From Fremontodendron californicum (taxonomy: Eukaryota; Streptophyta; Magnoliopsida; Malvales; Malvaceae), in contig JAULJL010000002.1 of the NCBI GenBank assembly GCA_030761205.1, positions 41,256,814-41,320,813 of the forward strand: 64,000 nucleotides of DNA, written 5' to 3'. Shown in pieces: positions 21,150 through 32,372 of the stretch (positions are counted from its first letter, which is position 1; the number at the start of each line of letters is the position of its first letter). Position numbers and translations under genes: made by a program. The notes beneath the pieces were generated by a model. The model had not been told where the DNA came from, did no database searches, and saw only the letters and a program-made list of their open reading frames with translations.

Positions 21150-23225
21150 CAGTTTGAGGAACTGCTGCTGGGTCAATGAACAATGCTTAGCCAAATCTGT
21201 CAATCACTTTGAATTTGTGCATGAAGAAAAAAAAAAACTGTGGGTCATGCCAAACAATGTTGTATTAATTCCTTCTACATTTTCATATGAGACGAAAATT
21301 CATGATGATTAATGGACAAAGAAAGAACTTTTAACATCTCCAGTTCCCCATGCATATCCAAACAAAGTTCCTTTTTTTCTGCTTTTGAAATTTGGTTTTG
21401 ATTAGATAAACGAAGCTGGCTTGAAGCTTGGTTGCTTGCCTTTTGAAAAGTCTAATTGGATAATGTATTCCAAGTATTGGTTAAGTTTGATTCTGGAATA
21501 TCTTTCATGACTTGACATTCTACCAAAATCTGACATTATACATCAAATAGTATATAATCCATGCTTGGCTGGATTAGCTTAAAAACAGCACTTGGATTCC
21601 TGAATTTGGATAGCTGTAAATATAAAACCGCCTGAAACACGTGAAAAGGAATGCTCAACAGCAATAGGATCAACCCTTTGATCCAAAAAATAAGCTCTTG
21701 GAGTAGAATTGTTTTTTCAGCATTAAGCCGACACCAAGATTCTTCATCACAACCGTTCACTAATAAGAATTTTCTTCAAATGAGGTAAACTTTTGCCATG
21801 TTTTCTCAACCTCACTCTCTCTCTCTCTGGGTCTGGGGTGAGATATCTGGCATATGAATTGATGGTTCAGCTGTACATTTTGGAAGGTTTATATGAAAGG
21901 GGAAGAGGCCCAATTTGGACTTGATCAAACAAAAAACTTGAAGAAAAAGTGGGTTTGGGCAAAAGATTGAATCTGTAGGGGTGGACATGGTTCTAAAACT
22001 TGTAGGCTTTTAAGGTCCCAATGTCCATATATATATATATATATATGAGCCTAAGCTTTTGACCTGATCAAATTATGATTTCGTTCCTGGTACAACATCT
22101 GGTTACGAATTTGGTTCTAGTATACAACCACCTTTTCTTACTGCGAAGGACCAGACTGATTTGGTGGGTTGTGGAAAAAAGAAACTTTGAAATGGCAGAC
22201 TGGAAAAGGAAAGGGGCCAGGCAAGGAACAAAGGGAGCCGTGGAGGAGGAACAAAAATGCGTCCTGAGTGCAGGCTGCGCTGTTATGATCGGGAATTTAA
22301 ATTGCGGTCGCGAACGCCGTTTTCAATCATATCTTATTTATCGCTGTTGAGGACGTAATGAATGTTATCGCGATCATTTACGATAAATATCGACGACGGA
22401 AGAAACTGAAATCGCTAAATAGCGACCGTAAAGTTACAGCTCGCTATTTAAATCTTTGGTTATCATGCGCATCAATGACAGACTGTACGTTATATTTATC
22501 ACAGGACTGGCGATTGATGAAGGAAGGAAGTAGTAGTTGAAGTGTTTGAACCATACCAAACTTATCATCAATTGATCTTTATTTCTCAGCAAAAATTAGA
22601 AAAAAGAAAAAGACTATTATCATCCATCCATCTTTAATTTCTTTTTATTTGATATTTTTATTTTTTAAATTAAAAATTTAATATTTTATCAACAGATCAT
22701 TCAATTCTCTCATATGTTAACAAGATCTTTAATTCTTTACTGAAATAAATCCATGGTACACATATCTAATCTTATATATATGGGAAAAAAATCATTGCAT
22801 TTTATATATAAAAAAAAAAGTCAAAGTATAATTAGGGAATAAAATTTTGTAAATGTTTAAAAATTAAACCTAAAGCTTATAAAAGTTTATCTTTTAAGAG
22901 AAGTAGATGAATTAAACCTAAATCCAAGTTAGTATGCCAGACCCAATTTACAAGACTGTTTATGTTTAGAAAGAACTAAAGCATATGGAGAAAAAAGTTG
23001 AGTAGTATAGATTGGTGTGGTGTTAGTATTTTATACCCAGACATTTTATAATTTTTTGGTTATCCATTCTGGACAGGCTGTCTGTTAAAATTAGGTTGAG
23101 TTTTTGGGATTGTTAAGTTACTTCGGAGTGTCTGTTATGTAATAATGAAGTATAAATTAGAGATAATGTTTTATTAAAGATTAAATAATAAATATATATT
23201 TAAAAAAATTAGAAAAAAATAATAT
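21150..23225. other. Intergenic DNA with a CpG-rich island
   Basis: Most of this stretch has no recognisable feature. A CT-repeat lies at about 21,818-21,832 and a (TA)n microsatellite at about 22,026-22,047. The part 22,270-22,520 is unusually rich in CG dinucleotides (GCGGTCGCGAACGCC, ATCGCGATC, TAGCGACCG), unlike its surroundings, and may be the end of a CACTA-like or similar DNA transposon; no terminal sequence was confirmed. Confidence 0.45.
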
Positions 23226-23632
23226 GGGCGGGCCTAAACGGGCTTAGACAAAATTTGAGACCCATATTTCGAGTCGGGCCGGACTTGGGCAAGCAAATGT
23301 GGTGTTGATACCATACATGGGCTCGGTTCATATTTTAAAAGAATAAAATATATATATATATTAAAAGAATAAAATAAAAAACTTAAAAAAATAAAAAGAA
23401 ATAAGAATCTTGGGAAAAAAAATTAAATGGGAAATCGTCATGGCTCATGCGATTTCCCAACTTTGTTTTTTTTTTAAATAAAATTTACCATTAGGAAATC
23501 GTCATGGGCCATAACGATTTTTCAACTGATTAAAAAAAAGCGAATTTTAAAAAATCATTTGAAACTAACGATATTTCGATAAATAAAAATAAAAACAGCA
23601 GTATTAAGATAAAAAAACCTCACTAGAAAGTT
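23226..23632. repeat. Single-arm copy of the foldback repeat
   Basis: The stretch matches, in order, the right arm of the foldback at 28,685-30,175. It has a GGGCCGG-rich block, GCAAATGTGGTGTTGATACC (23,295-23,320), and two GGAAATCGTCATG...CGATTT palindromes. The end resembles AAAACGAATTTT...CGATATTTCG. No opposing arm is present here. Confidence 0.7.
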
Positions 23633-24170
23633 ATGTTAGAATTATTTATAGTTCAAAAAATAATTCTGAAAATGATATGGTAGAGAAAAAATAATCATGA
23701 ACTAAAAATACGAATTTCTCTTTTTATTTTTGATTTTTTGTCATAGTATTTTTATTAAATTTAATATCACATATTCAAAGTTTTTTGTTTTTTTATTTAA
23801 CTTCATCATTATATTATCTATTACATATAATACTACATCATATTTTTTCAGTTGTCTTAGTATTTTCTCATCATGTATTTTTCAGATTTTTTAAAAATTA
23901 TAGATCAGTTTTTAACAAAAAGTTGTATGAAATATTTTTTAATTGCATCAAAATTTAAAATATAATGATAAATTTATTCAAAAATTAAAAAAAAATAAAA
24001 TAAAATTATATCAATTAAGAAGTTAATGATAAATTTAAATTACTAAAGTTATAAATTTATATTTGAACTCAAATTTATTTTGGCTTTGTTTGATTGATGT
24101 TTTATTTTTTAATTTAATCTTTTTACTTTATATTAAAAAATAAAAAATAAAAACACAGATTGTAAATGAT

Positions 24171-24400
24171 TAGACTTGCTCATGGACCGGGCAACCCGCT
24201 CGGCCTTGCAGGCCAGGCCCGTATTGGGCCGGGCCTGGGAAGGATCATTGTTTTTTTATTATAATAATATTATTTTATTTAATTTTAATTATAAAAATAT
24301 AAAAAATATTTTTTTAATTCAATGAACAGTGAGGCCTACCGGGCTTGGGCAAAGAATATAAAAAAAAGTCGGGCCACGGCCCAGCCCATGAACAGGTCTA
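24171..24400. mobile_element. hAT-type MITE with perfect 8-bp target-site duplication
   Basis: The 230-bp element begins TAGACTTGCTCATGG and ends CCCATGAACAGGTCTA. TAAATGAT flanks it at 24,163-24,170 and 24,401-24,408, an exact 8-bp duplication as made by hAT transposases. GC-rich ends with GGCCCGTATTGGGCC enclose an AT-rich core. It is the best-preserved member of the family also seen at 3,109 and 29,481. Confidence 0.92.
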
Positions 24401-24431
24401 TAAATGATAGACAGAAGCAAGATTTTATTTT

Positions 24432-26165
24432 GGGTAAATTTGAAAAACATATTCTTTTCAATTATTAAATGGAATAACGAGTAAGAATTATTTGAAAAAG
24501 AGAAATAAAAAATATAAAATTGTTAGGAAAGAAATTATAAAGACAAAATTACCCTTGATACAAAACCCTTCTTCTCTATTTTCCTCTTATTTTTTAATTT
24601 ATTTTTTTAATTATAAAATAATTTTTTCTAAAAATAATTTTTTTAATTCCAAAACATTCTTTTTTTTAATTTTTTTTTTACTTTTTTTAATTAAAAAAAT
24701 TAAAAAAAATAATAAATAATACAAATAATATTTCTAAAATTAATTTTTTTTATTTTTTAAAATTAAAAATATTTAAATATTTTATTTTTAATTTATTTTT
24801 AATTAAAATTTTTAAAAAATAATAATTCTTTAAGGGAAGGAGAAAGGAAAAAGAAATTTTTTCATTAAGGATAATTTTGTCTTTACAATATCATTTTTAA
24901 CAATTTCTAACTCTTCATTTCTTTTTTTCAAATAACTCTTAACTATTAAATCATTTAACAATTATTCAATTATTCATGTTTTTCATATTTACCTTTTTAT
25001 TTTCAAGTTAAAAAGACATAGGGTAATTTTGAAAAAGATACCATCAACAGTACAATAATTGTTAAATGATATAATGAGTAAAAATTATTTGAAAAAGAGA
25101 AATAAAAAATTATTAAAAAGAAATTTGTAAAGATAAAATTATCTTGATAAAAAAACTTTTTCCTCTTTTTTTTTTCTTATTTTTTAATTTAATTTTTAAT
25201 TAAAAAATAATTTTTTTGAAAATAATTTTTTTTTAATTTTAAAAAATCAAATTTTAAAATTTTTTATTTACTTTTTTTAATTAAAAAATTTTTAAAAATA
25301 AAAATATGATTTCTAAAATTAATTTTATTTATTTTTTTTAATTTTAAACAATAAATATTTAAATATTTATTTTTAATTAAAATTTTTAAAAAATAATAAT
25401 TCTTTAAGGGAAGGAGAAAGGAAAAAGAACTTTTTTCATTAAGGATAATTTTGCCTTTACAATATCTTTTTTAACAATTTCTAACTCTTCATTTCTTTTT
25501 TTCAAATAACTCTTAACTGTTAAATAATTTAACAATTATTCAATTATTCATGTTTTTCATATTTACCTTTTTATTTTCAAGTTAAAAAGACATAGGGTAA
25601 TTTTGAAAAAGATATCATCAACAGTACAATAATTGTTAAATGATATAATGAGTAAAAATTATTTGAAAAAAAGAAATAAAAAATTATTAAAAAGAAATTT
25701 GTAAAGATAAAATTATCTTGATAAAAAAACTTTTTCCTCTTTTTTTTTCTTATTTTTTAATTTACTTTTTAATTAAAAAATAAATTTTTTTGAAAATAAA
25801 ATTTTTTTAATTTAAAAAAATCAATTTTTAAATTTTTAAAATTTTTTATTTACTTTTTTTAATTAAAAATTTTTTAAAAATAAAAATAAGATTTCTAAAA
25901 TTAATTTTTATTTATTTTTTTAAATTTTAAAAAATAAATATTTAAATATTTTATTTTTTAAATTTATTTTCAATTAAATTTTTAAAAAAATAATATTTTT
26001 TTAATAGAAGAGAAAGGAAAAATAAATTTTTTTATTCAGAACAATTTTATCTTTATAATATATTTTATAATAATTTTTAATTATTTATTTTTTTTAATTA
26101 ATTTTTATCTATTAATTTATTTAACAATCATGTGCGTATTCAGAACATGTTTTTCATATTTATCC
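24432..26165. repeat. Three tandem copies of a ~575-bp AT-rich MITE
   Basis: Units start at 24,432, 25,021 and 25,595 (GGGTAAATTTGAAAAA-like) and each ends ATGTTTTTCATATTTA(C/T)CC, so every unit has matching inverted ends. Units 1 and 2 are each followed by the same 27-bp spacer (24,994-25,020 and 25,568-25,594). The head of unit 2 is almost identical to unit 3, while its tail is almost identical to unit 1. Interiors are nearly pure A/T. A more diverged single copy lies at about 30,193-30,620. Confidence 0.8.
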
Positions 26166-26650
26166 AAAGACAAAGACCCTATGGAAAAGTCCTATCCCAC
26201 TATCTCCCACACATGCCTCCCTGACTCAGTCTCAGACTCAGTGTTACTTTCTTCACTTCCAAATTTACCCTTTGACCAATTTTTTTCTTTTTTCAAAATA
26301 AATAAATATTTTAATTAATGATCACAATTTACAAGCTCCGTGCAGTCCGCAAAACTAGGAGATAGATGATAGGATAGGATAGTCTTTTCAACAGATTTTT
26401 TATTTATTTATTTTTACTGCGGGTCCCATCAAACAACCTTGTCCTCTTAGGACTCTGGACTCTTTCGTAATTTAAGACCCCCCCAAAAACCTTGACATTC
26501 CCAAAACACCCCTCCAATCATATAATCGGACGCTCCGTATTCACCTGATCCAAATCCCCAGCCGTCCGATCCCTTCCTCTGAAACCCCGCCGTCGTTTGA
26601 TTCCCCCATCCCTCCCCCGTTAATTAACTTTTATAATTATTATATTTTAC
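26166..26650. other. Upstream region of the cold-shock gene
   Basis: The AT-rich repeat DNA ends here and composition becomes balanced, with C-rich runs (CCCCCCCAAAAACC near 26,480). No separate gene is visible. Confidence 0.5.
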
Positions 26651-26654
26651 AAAG

Positions 26655-26703
26655 CTGACGTGGCAGTCACACCATTTGCATTGCTCTGTTCTGCAATATA
26701 AAG
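26655..26703 (+). promoter_or_regulatory. Core promoter of the cold-shock gene
   Basis: A TATA-type box (AATATAAAG, 26,695-26,703) lies about 115 bp before the start codon. A TGACGTGGC element (26,656-26,664), a G-box/ABRE-like bZIP site, lies about 40 bp upstream of it. The spacing suits a transcript start near 26,730 and a short pyrimidine-rich leader. Confidence 0.6.
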
Positions 26704-26817
26704 TCCCCACCTCGCCTTCATTTTTGCGTCTCTCTATTTCTCTATTTTTTTTTTCTTTCGTTTTCAGTTGGGTGGTTTTGGTTAGGGTTCTTTTTAGATC
26801 TGGTCTTTGCGGAAAAG

Positions 26818-27405
26818 ATGGGTGAGAGTAGGATGACTGGGAAGGTGAAGTGGTTCAGTGACCAAAAGGGGTTTGGGTTCATAACTCCTGACGAGGGCGG
26901 CGAGGATTTGTTTGTTCACCAGTCTTCGATCCGTTCCGAGGGTTTCCGTAGCCTTTCTGATGGTGAAGAAGTCGAGTTCGTTACCGAGTCATCTGAAGGT
27001 CGCACCAAGGCTGTTGATGTTACTGGCCCCGACGGCAACCCCGTTCGTGGCACCTCGAGATCCGGTCGCGGCGGCGGCGGCGGTGGAGGGGGTTATGGTG
27101 GTGGTGGTGGTGGATATGTAGGGGGTGGATCTGGTGGTTATGGTGGTGGTGGATACGGTGGAGGAGGAAGGAGAGGTGGTTATAGCGGTGGGGGAGGTGG
27201 TTATAGCGGTGGTAGCGGCGGTGGTTGTTTTAAGTGTGGAGAGATGGGTCATTTAGCAAGGGATTGTGGACAGGATGGGGGTGGCGGTGGAGGCAGATAT
27301 GGTGGCGGCGGTCGTGGCGGAGGTGGTGGTGGCGGCGGTTCTGGTTGTTATAACTGTGGAGGCTCTGGGCATTTCGCTAGAGAGTGTCCCAACAATGGTC
27401 GCTAA
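26818..27405 (+). CDS. CSP2: Cold-shock domain, glycine-rich, zinc-knuckle protein
   Basis: The intronless gene codes for 195 residues. A cold-shock domain fills about residues 6-72, with RNP1 (KGFGFI, 17-22) and RNP2 (LFVHQ, 31-35), which bind single-stranded nucleic acid. A glycine-rich low-complexity region follows, interrupted by two CCHC zinc knuckles, CFKCGEMGHLARDC (137-150) and CYNCGGSGHFAREC (177-190). Two knuckles match the Arabidopsis CSP2/GRP2 and CSP4 type, whereas CSP1 and CSP3 have seven. Family members are nuclear/cytoplasmic RNA chaperones that melt RNA structure in the cold and act in flowering and seed development. The CSP2 symbol marks the subtype; strict orthology is not shown. 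Confidence 0.94.
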   Translation: MGESRMTGKVKWFSDQKGFGFITPDEGGEDLFVHQSSIRSEGFRSLSDGEEVEFVTESSEGRTKAVDVTGPDGNPVRGTSRSGRGGGGGGGGYGGGGGGYVGGGSGGYGGGGYGGGGRRGGYSGGGGGYSGGSGGGCFKCGEMGHLARDCGQDGGGGGGRYGGGGRGGGGGGGGSGCYNCGGSGHFARECPNNGR

Positions 27406-28684
27406 GGTGGAGAGGGTTAAATGTGTCTTTCACATTTCCTTTGACCCTTCCTTTTTCTCTTTCGGCACTATTTCTATCAGTTTCATTATTGTCCTATGGT
27501 TTGCTTTTTATGGTTTTTTACCGGTTTATGAAGAACGGGGTTGCTCCTAGTAAGTTTCCTCGTTTTTGCTTCTTAGTTTCGGGTTTTGATGTTGGTAAAT
27601 GGTTGTAATGGGCACTTTTGTAGGGTTACAGTTGAGTGGATTTTGAAAAGAAAATGTTGTTAAAACCCTCACTGTCATCAAGTATTTATACACAATATAA
27701 ATACAAGCTGGTGGTTTGGTTCAATCTTTTTTGTGTTTTCTCTTTCTATTACAATCCCCTCCCCTTGAAGAAGCTTGTTGGTTTGGTTTTCAATAGCTTC
27801 CTTTTCATGTATGATTTGAAAGAGATCTAACCAAAGTTCTTAACTCAAATGCTTGGTTATCTCTTGATATCTCTGTTCGTATATTATATTCCTTTTTTGG
27901 AGACAGTTGTTAGATGTGATTCTTTGCTTTTATTCTCAGTGAATCTTTGGGTTTTAATTGGCTTCGGAGGGAGAAAAAGAATTGTAGAGTAGAGGGAGGG
28001 GGGGCCTAAGGCCTTGGACCTGAAATTGTGTTTGATATATTATTTGTGGGAATAAGTTTATGAAATTGACATTTTCAGCATGATGCCCTTTTTCTTAGGT
28101 TTTTTTTGTTTGTTTGTTTTCTTTAGATGCGTAGGGAAGGAATTGCAGATTGGTAGGGCTCTGCTCCTACAGTTTTTTTCTTTATACTATTTGAAAAAGG
28201 TTGGGACTCATAACTCGTTGGTGAATAAAGCACATGAATAATGCAACGTAAAGCGTTAAGTACTTACATAATTTTTGTATTGTATTGAAAAAATAAATTA
28301 ATTTTTGTATTAAAAAAATAAATTATTTTTTTCTGTAAAAATGAATAATTTAATTTTGTATAATTAAAATAGGTGCAGATAAGTAAAATTTATAATGTTT
28401 TTAATGAAAAACAATTAAAAATGTTGACGTGGATTCGTAAAATTTAACAGATTTAAATATATTTCAAGTTATATTTTATTTCAAGTCATTAATTATATTA
28501 GATTTTACGAGTTTACATCAGTATTTTAACGATCTTTCATTAACATTGTTATTAATTTTATTTATTTGCATCTTATTTCAATTGTACAATAATTAAATTA
28601 CTCATTTTTATAGTAAATGAATTAAATTACTTTTTTCACTATAATATAGGGGCTATGTGGGTAATTAAAACTACATAAAGCTAG
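27406..28684. other. 3' UTR and intergenic DNA after the cold-shock gene
   Basis: The first few hundred bases are likely 3' UTR. From about 28,260 the DNA becomes AT-rich with repeated AAAAATAAATTA words and a partial inverted repeat (28,260-28,640). No gene is visible. Confidence 0.5.
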
Positions 28685-30175
28685 GTCTTTTTATTTTAAT
28701 ATAGCCAAAAAAAATTATTTACCAAAATACTGCTCTTTTCAGATTAATTCTCAAAATCCGCTTTTTTTTAACCAGTTGAAAAATTGTCATGGGTCATGGC
28801 GATTTCCCAACTACAAATTTCAAAATTTTTATTTTTTTCATTGTGTGAATGCCAAGGTAACATTCTCTTTTTTTTTTTTAATTCTTTTAATAAATAATAA
28901 AAATTATATAATTTTAAATTTTAAAAAATAAAGATTTAATAATTTTAATATATAATTTTTATCCTATGGTGGTAGAAGTGTTCATGGGCCGGGTCGGGTC
29001 CATGTATGGTATCAACACCACATTTGCTTGCCCAAGCCACGGTGGCAATTTTTCAATCTTTCTTTATTTATTTTTTTAATTTCATAAAATAATAAAAATT
29101 ATATAATTTTTAATTTTAAAAAATAAAAATATAACAATTTACCAAAAATTAAAAAATTATATTTGTAATTAGACCTGTTCATGGGCCGGGCCGCGACCCG
29201 AAATTTTTTCCCTTGCCCAAGCCCATTTCGAGTCGTGCTGATCCGAAAGCCCATTTCACTATTAAAAATATATTTTTTATATATTTTATAATTTTTTGAA
29301 TTTTGTTTTTAAAATTTTTTTTAATTAAAAATTATATAATTTTTATTTAAAATTTATTATTTAATAAAATTACAAAAACACTTGTCCAAGCCTGGACTAA
29401 TACGACACTCTGGTTGGCCTTTCTCCCGGAGGTCCATTTATTACGAATACAAGTTGAAAGAATTCGATTGACATTACGGATAGACCTGCTCATGGGCTAG
29501 GCAGCCCGACCGGCCAGGCCCGGATCACTATTTATATATTAAAATAATTAAATTCAGGCCCGCGAGTCGAGCCTTGGTAAGGAAATTGAAAAATTTCGGG
29601 TCGCGGCCCGGCCCATGAGCAGGCCTAATTACGAATATAATTTTTTAATTTTTGGTAAATTGTTATATTTTTATTTTTATTTTTTAAAATTAAAAATTAT
29701 ATAGTTTTTATAATTTTATAAAATGAAAAAATAAATAAAGGTTGAAAAATTGCCACCGTGGCTCGGACAAGCAAATGTGGTGTTGATACCATACATGAGC
29801 CCGGCCCGGCACATGAACACTTCTACCACCATGGATAAAAATTATATATTAAAATTATTAAATTTTTATTTTTTATTTTTTATTTTTTAAAATTTAAAAT
29901 TATATAATTTTTATTTAAATTTTATTATTTATTAAAAAAATTAAATAAAAAATTTAAATGAAAAAATTGAAAATTGTAGTTGGGAAATCGCCATGGCCCA
30001 TGGCGATTTCTCAACTGGTATTTTAAAAAAAATTAAAAATTTCAGTTGGGAAATCGCCATGGGACATGGCGATTTTCCAATTAAAAAAAACGAATTTTGA
30101 AAATTAATCTAAAAAGAACGGTATTTTGGTAAATAATTTTTTTTAGCTATATTTAAATAAAAAAACCCATAAAGC
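28685..30175. mobile_element. Large foldback (inverted-repeat) element, ~1.5 kb
   Basis: The left arm (about 28,685-29,205) and right arm (about 29,600-30,175) are reverse complements with scattered differences. Paired landmarks include ATAAAGCT/AGCTTTAT at the outer ends, AAAAAATTATTTACCAAAATAC, the CGCCATGG...CCATGGCG palindromes, ATGGTATCAACACCACATTTG with its complement, and TAGAAGTGTTCATGGGCC with its complement. The right arm has one extra GGGAAATCGCCATGG palindrome block. The loop (29,206-29,600) contains another hAT-type MITE. No coding capacity is present. A transcript across it would fold into a long near-perfect hairpin. Confidence 0.85.
29481..29627. mobile_element. Short hAT-type MITE in the foldback loop
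   Basis: It begins TAGACCTGCTCATGGGC and ends GCCCATGAGCAGGCCTA, 147 bp long. Flanking octamers ATTACGGA (29,473-29,480) and ATTACGAA (29,628-29,635) differ at one base. Same family as 24,171-24,400. Its right end coincides with the point where the two foldback arms meet, so it may have helped build the palindrome. Confidence 0.75.
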
Positions 30176-30192
30176 TACCCAATTATAGGGTT

Positions 30193-30620
30193 TTTTGGAA
30201 AAATATGAAAAACATTGAATCCATTTGAGAATAATTTCTCAATGGTCTAATAGATAAAAGTAATATGAAAAAAAAATGATGAATTAAAAAATTATTTGGA
30301 AGAAAATTGTAAAGATTTAAATACCTTTAATAACAATTTTTTTTCTCTTATTATTTTTCTTCTTTTTTTATAATTTTTTTCCAAATTTATTCACAAATAA
30401 GTTTTTTAATATATCAATTAAAAATATTCTTAAAAAAAAACGATAAAATAGTCAAAGACAAAGGTAAAATAGTTAAAGACAAAGAGAAATTTATTTATTT
30501 TATTAAGAGTAATTAATTTTTTATATTCTTTTGTTAAAATTTTTTTTTTTTATAAATTATTTTTAGACATTAAACTATTAAACAATAATCTTTCGAAGAC
30601 GTGTTTTTCAAATTTAGCCG
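30193..30620. repeat. Diverged single copy of the tandem-array MITE
   Basis: The left end GGAAAAATATGAAAAACAT and the right end CGTGTTTTTCAAATTTAGCC match the ends of the units at 24,432-26,165. Shared interior words (AAAGAAATTTATT, TTAAGAGTAATT) support the same family. Confidence 0.6.
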
Positions 30621-30664
30621 CCCCTTTTCCATTCCTCTGCTTTGACCCTTTTCTATGTTTTTGA

Positions 30665-31056
30665 GGCCTCGTTTAGCATTGCTTCTGGCACAGTTTTTGA
30701 GGTCAAAAGCTGCTTTTCACCGCAAACTTAATGCTAAACAGATAAAAAAATTTGTCTTCTGCTGTTGAAACCATGGTTTGAAAAGCCAAACCAAAAAGCC
30801 AAAAAATATAGCTTTTGAGTTTTAAAAGCTGGCTTTTGGATAAAATGACTTTATTATCCTCACATCTCTACACTTTTATTATTTTAAACATATTTTTTTT
30901 TTGACATTTCAATTTCCTACAACACTTTTTCACAGCAATGCTAAACACTTAAAAGTTTTTAAACCATACTTTTTCACCACACTTTATAAACACACTTTTT
31001 CCAACTCGAGCTTTTTTCAACCCAAGCTTTTTCCAACAGCAATGCTAAACTAGCCC
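30665..31056. mobile_element. PIF/Harbinger-like MITE, 392 bp
   Basis: Ends are GGCCTCGTTTAGCATTGC and its complement GCAATGCTAAACTAGCCC. TGA flanks both sides (30,662-30,664 and 31,057-31,059), fitting the 3-bp duplication of PIF/Harbinger elements. A second member lies at 59,690-60,296. Confidence 0.78.
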
Positions 31057-31059
31057 TGA

Positions 31060-31992
31060 GTGTTGAATTAATGGTTAATTCCTGCTTAGTAATGTGTTTT
31101 TTTAGTCGGTTAAAATAAAACAGTCTCGTTGAGACATGGTTTTAATGCGTTTTTGGATTGGACTGGAAGTATTGTTGTGGACCTCTTTGTTCCTTTTAGG
31201 ATAAGAACAAGGAATGATCTGACCTTGTTGGAAAAAAACTGAATGAAAACTCTTAGGGGTTTTTAACCATGTTGAAAGAATTGTCAGGTAACGGATTACA
31301 CTTTACTTTTCCTAGATCATTGGGTTTTGAAGTCGAAAGTTCATTGTTTTAACTAATGAGATGTTCAATGGGGCATTGGGAACAACTTGCAAAGCTCAAT
31401 CAGAAGGGGATCCCATTCAACATGAAAATTATTAAATCCTAAATGAACTAGCTTAAGTTGATTTGACCATTTTAAATGGATATTGAGAAAGGTGTTGAAG
31501 TTAAGTTACGTATTTAACTTCAACCTAGTTTGCTTGGAGGATTGGATTTGGATTGGCATGGAAACATCTCAGTCCAAAAATCCTCCCTACAGATTCGTAC
31601 TAGCCTATTATAATGACACAAATTGACTAGGATGGTGATAGATAATCTGATTTCCAAGACGCTGACACCTTTGACTGAAGTCAATCGTTGGTTTTGCCCT
31701 CCAAGCTCCAACTTTCAAGTATTGAAGATTTCCTTTAGGAAGTGCTTCATTGCCAGCTTATCTAAATGATGGCGTGAAATTTAAAAGCATGGGTTCGCAA
31801 GAATTGAGGTTTACTTGTAGATTGGGCTCAAATTTCAGTTTTCCGGTGATTTTATTGACCCTGGTGGACCATCTCTTTAGGGGCAAGGTTTTTATTACAA
31901 GAGGAAGGTCGAGATTGGGCTCAAATTCAAGCAATACTTTCTCTTTTCTTTTCTTCAGTTTGTTTCATCTTCCGATGTATACAAAAATAGAC
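31060..31992. other. Intergenic DNA, no gene seen
   Basis: Balanced composition but no long frame or recognisable exon on either strand. Confidence 0.5.
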
Positions 31993-32372
31993 TTTGTATT
32001 TGATACATTATCAGTATATAATTTTACAATAATACTTTATTAAAAAAATTAACTTTAAATTTTAAAACCCTAAATCTAAACTTTAAACCTAACTTTTAAC
32101 ATGTGCTAAACTCTAAAATTATGTCAGTGTATAAATCTATATACTGACAGTACATCAAATTTAAATTCATAAAAATAGTAAGAGTACTCAAATTAAACTT
32201 TCTTTTCACGGGTTTGTATTTGGAGCACTGTCAGTATATAGGTTTATACACACAGTGAATTTTACACTGATACCTTATTAAAAAAATTAACTACTAACCT
32301 TAATCACTAACCCCTAACTCCTTATCAATATATAGATATATACACTAACAATCTATCATATATAAATCATTC
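31993..32372. mobile_element. Two adjacent MITEs of one family
   Basis: The first (31,993-32,165) begins TTTGTATTTGATACATTATC and ends ATACTGACAGTACATCAAATTT. The second (32,212-32,372) begins TTTGTATTTGGAGCACTGTC and ends AACAATCTATCATATATAAAT. Both are inverted-ended, under 180 bp, and share AACCCTAA-rich interiors. A third copy lies at 59,335-59,510, nested in another MITE. Confidence 0.65.

Noticed and set aside
26912..27608. Extra open frames overlapping the cold-shock gene on both strands
   Set aside because: They come from the GGN-repeat composition of the glycine-rich region and its complement.
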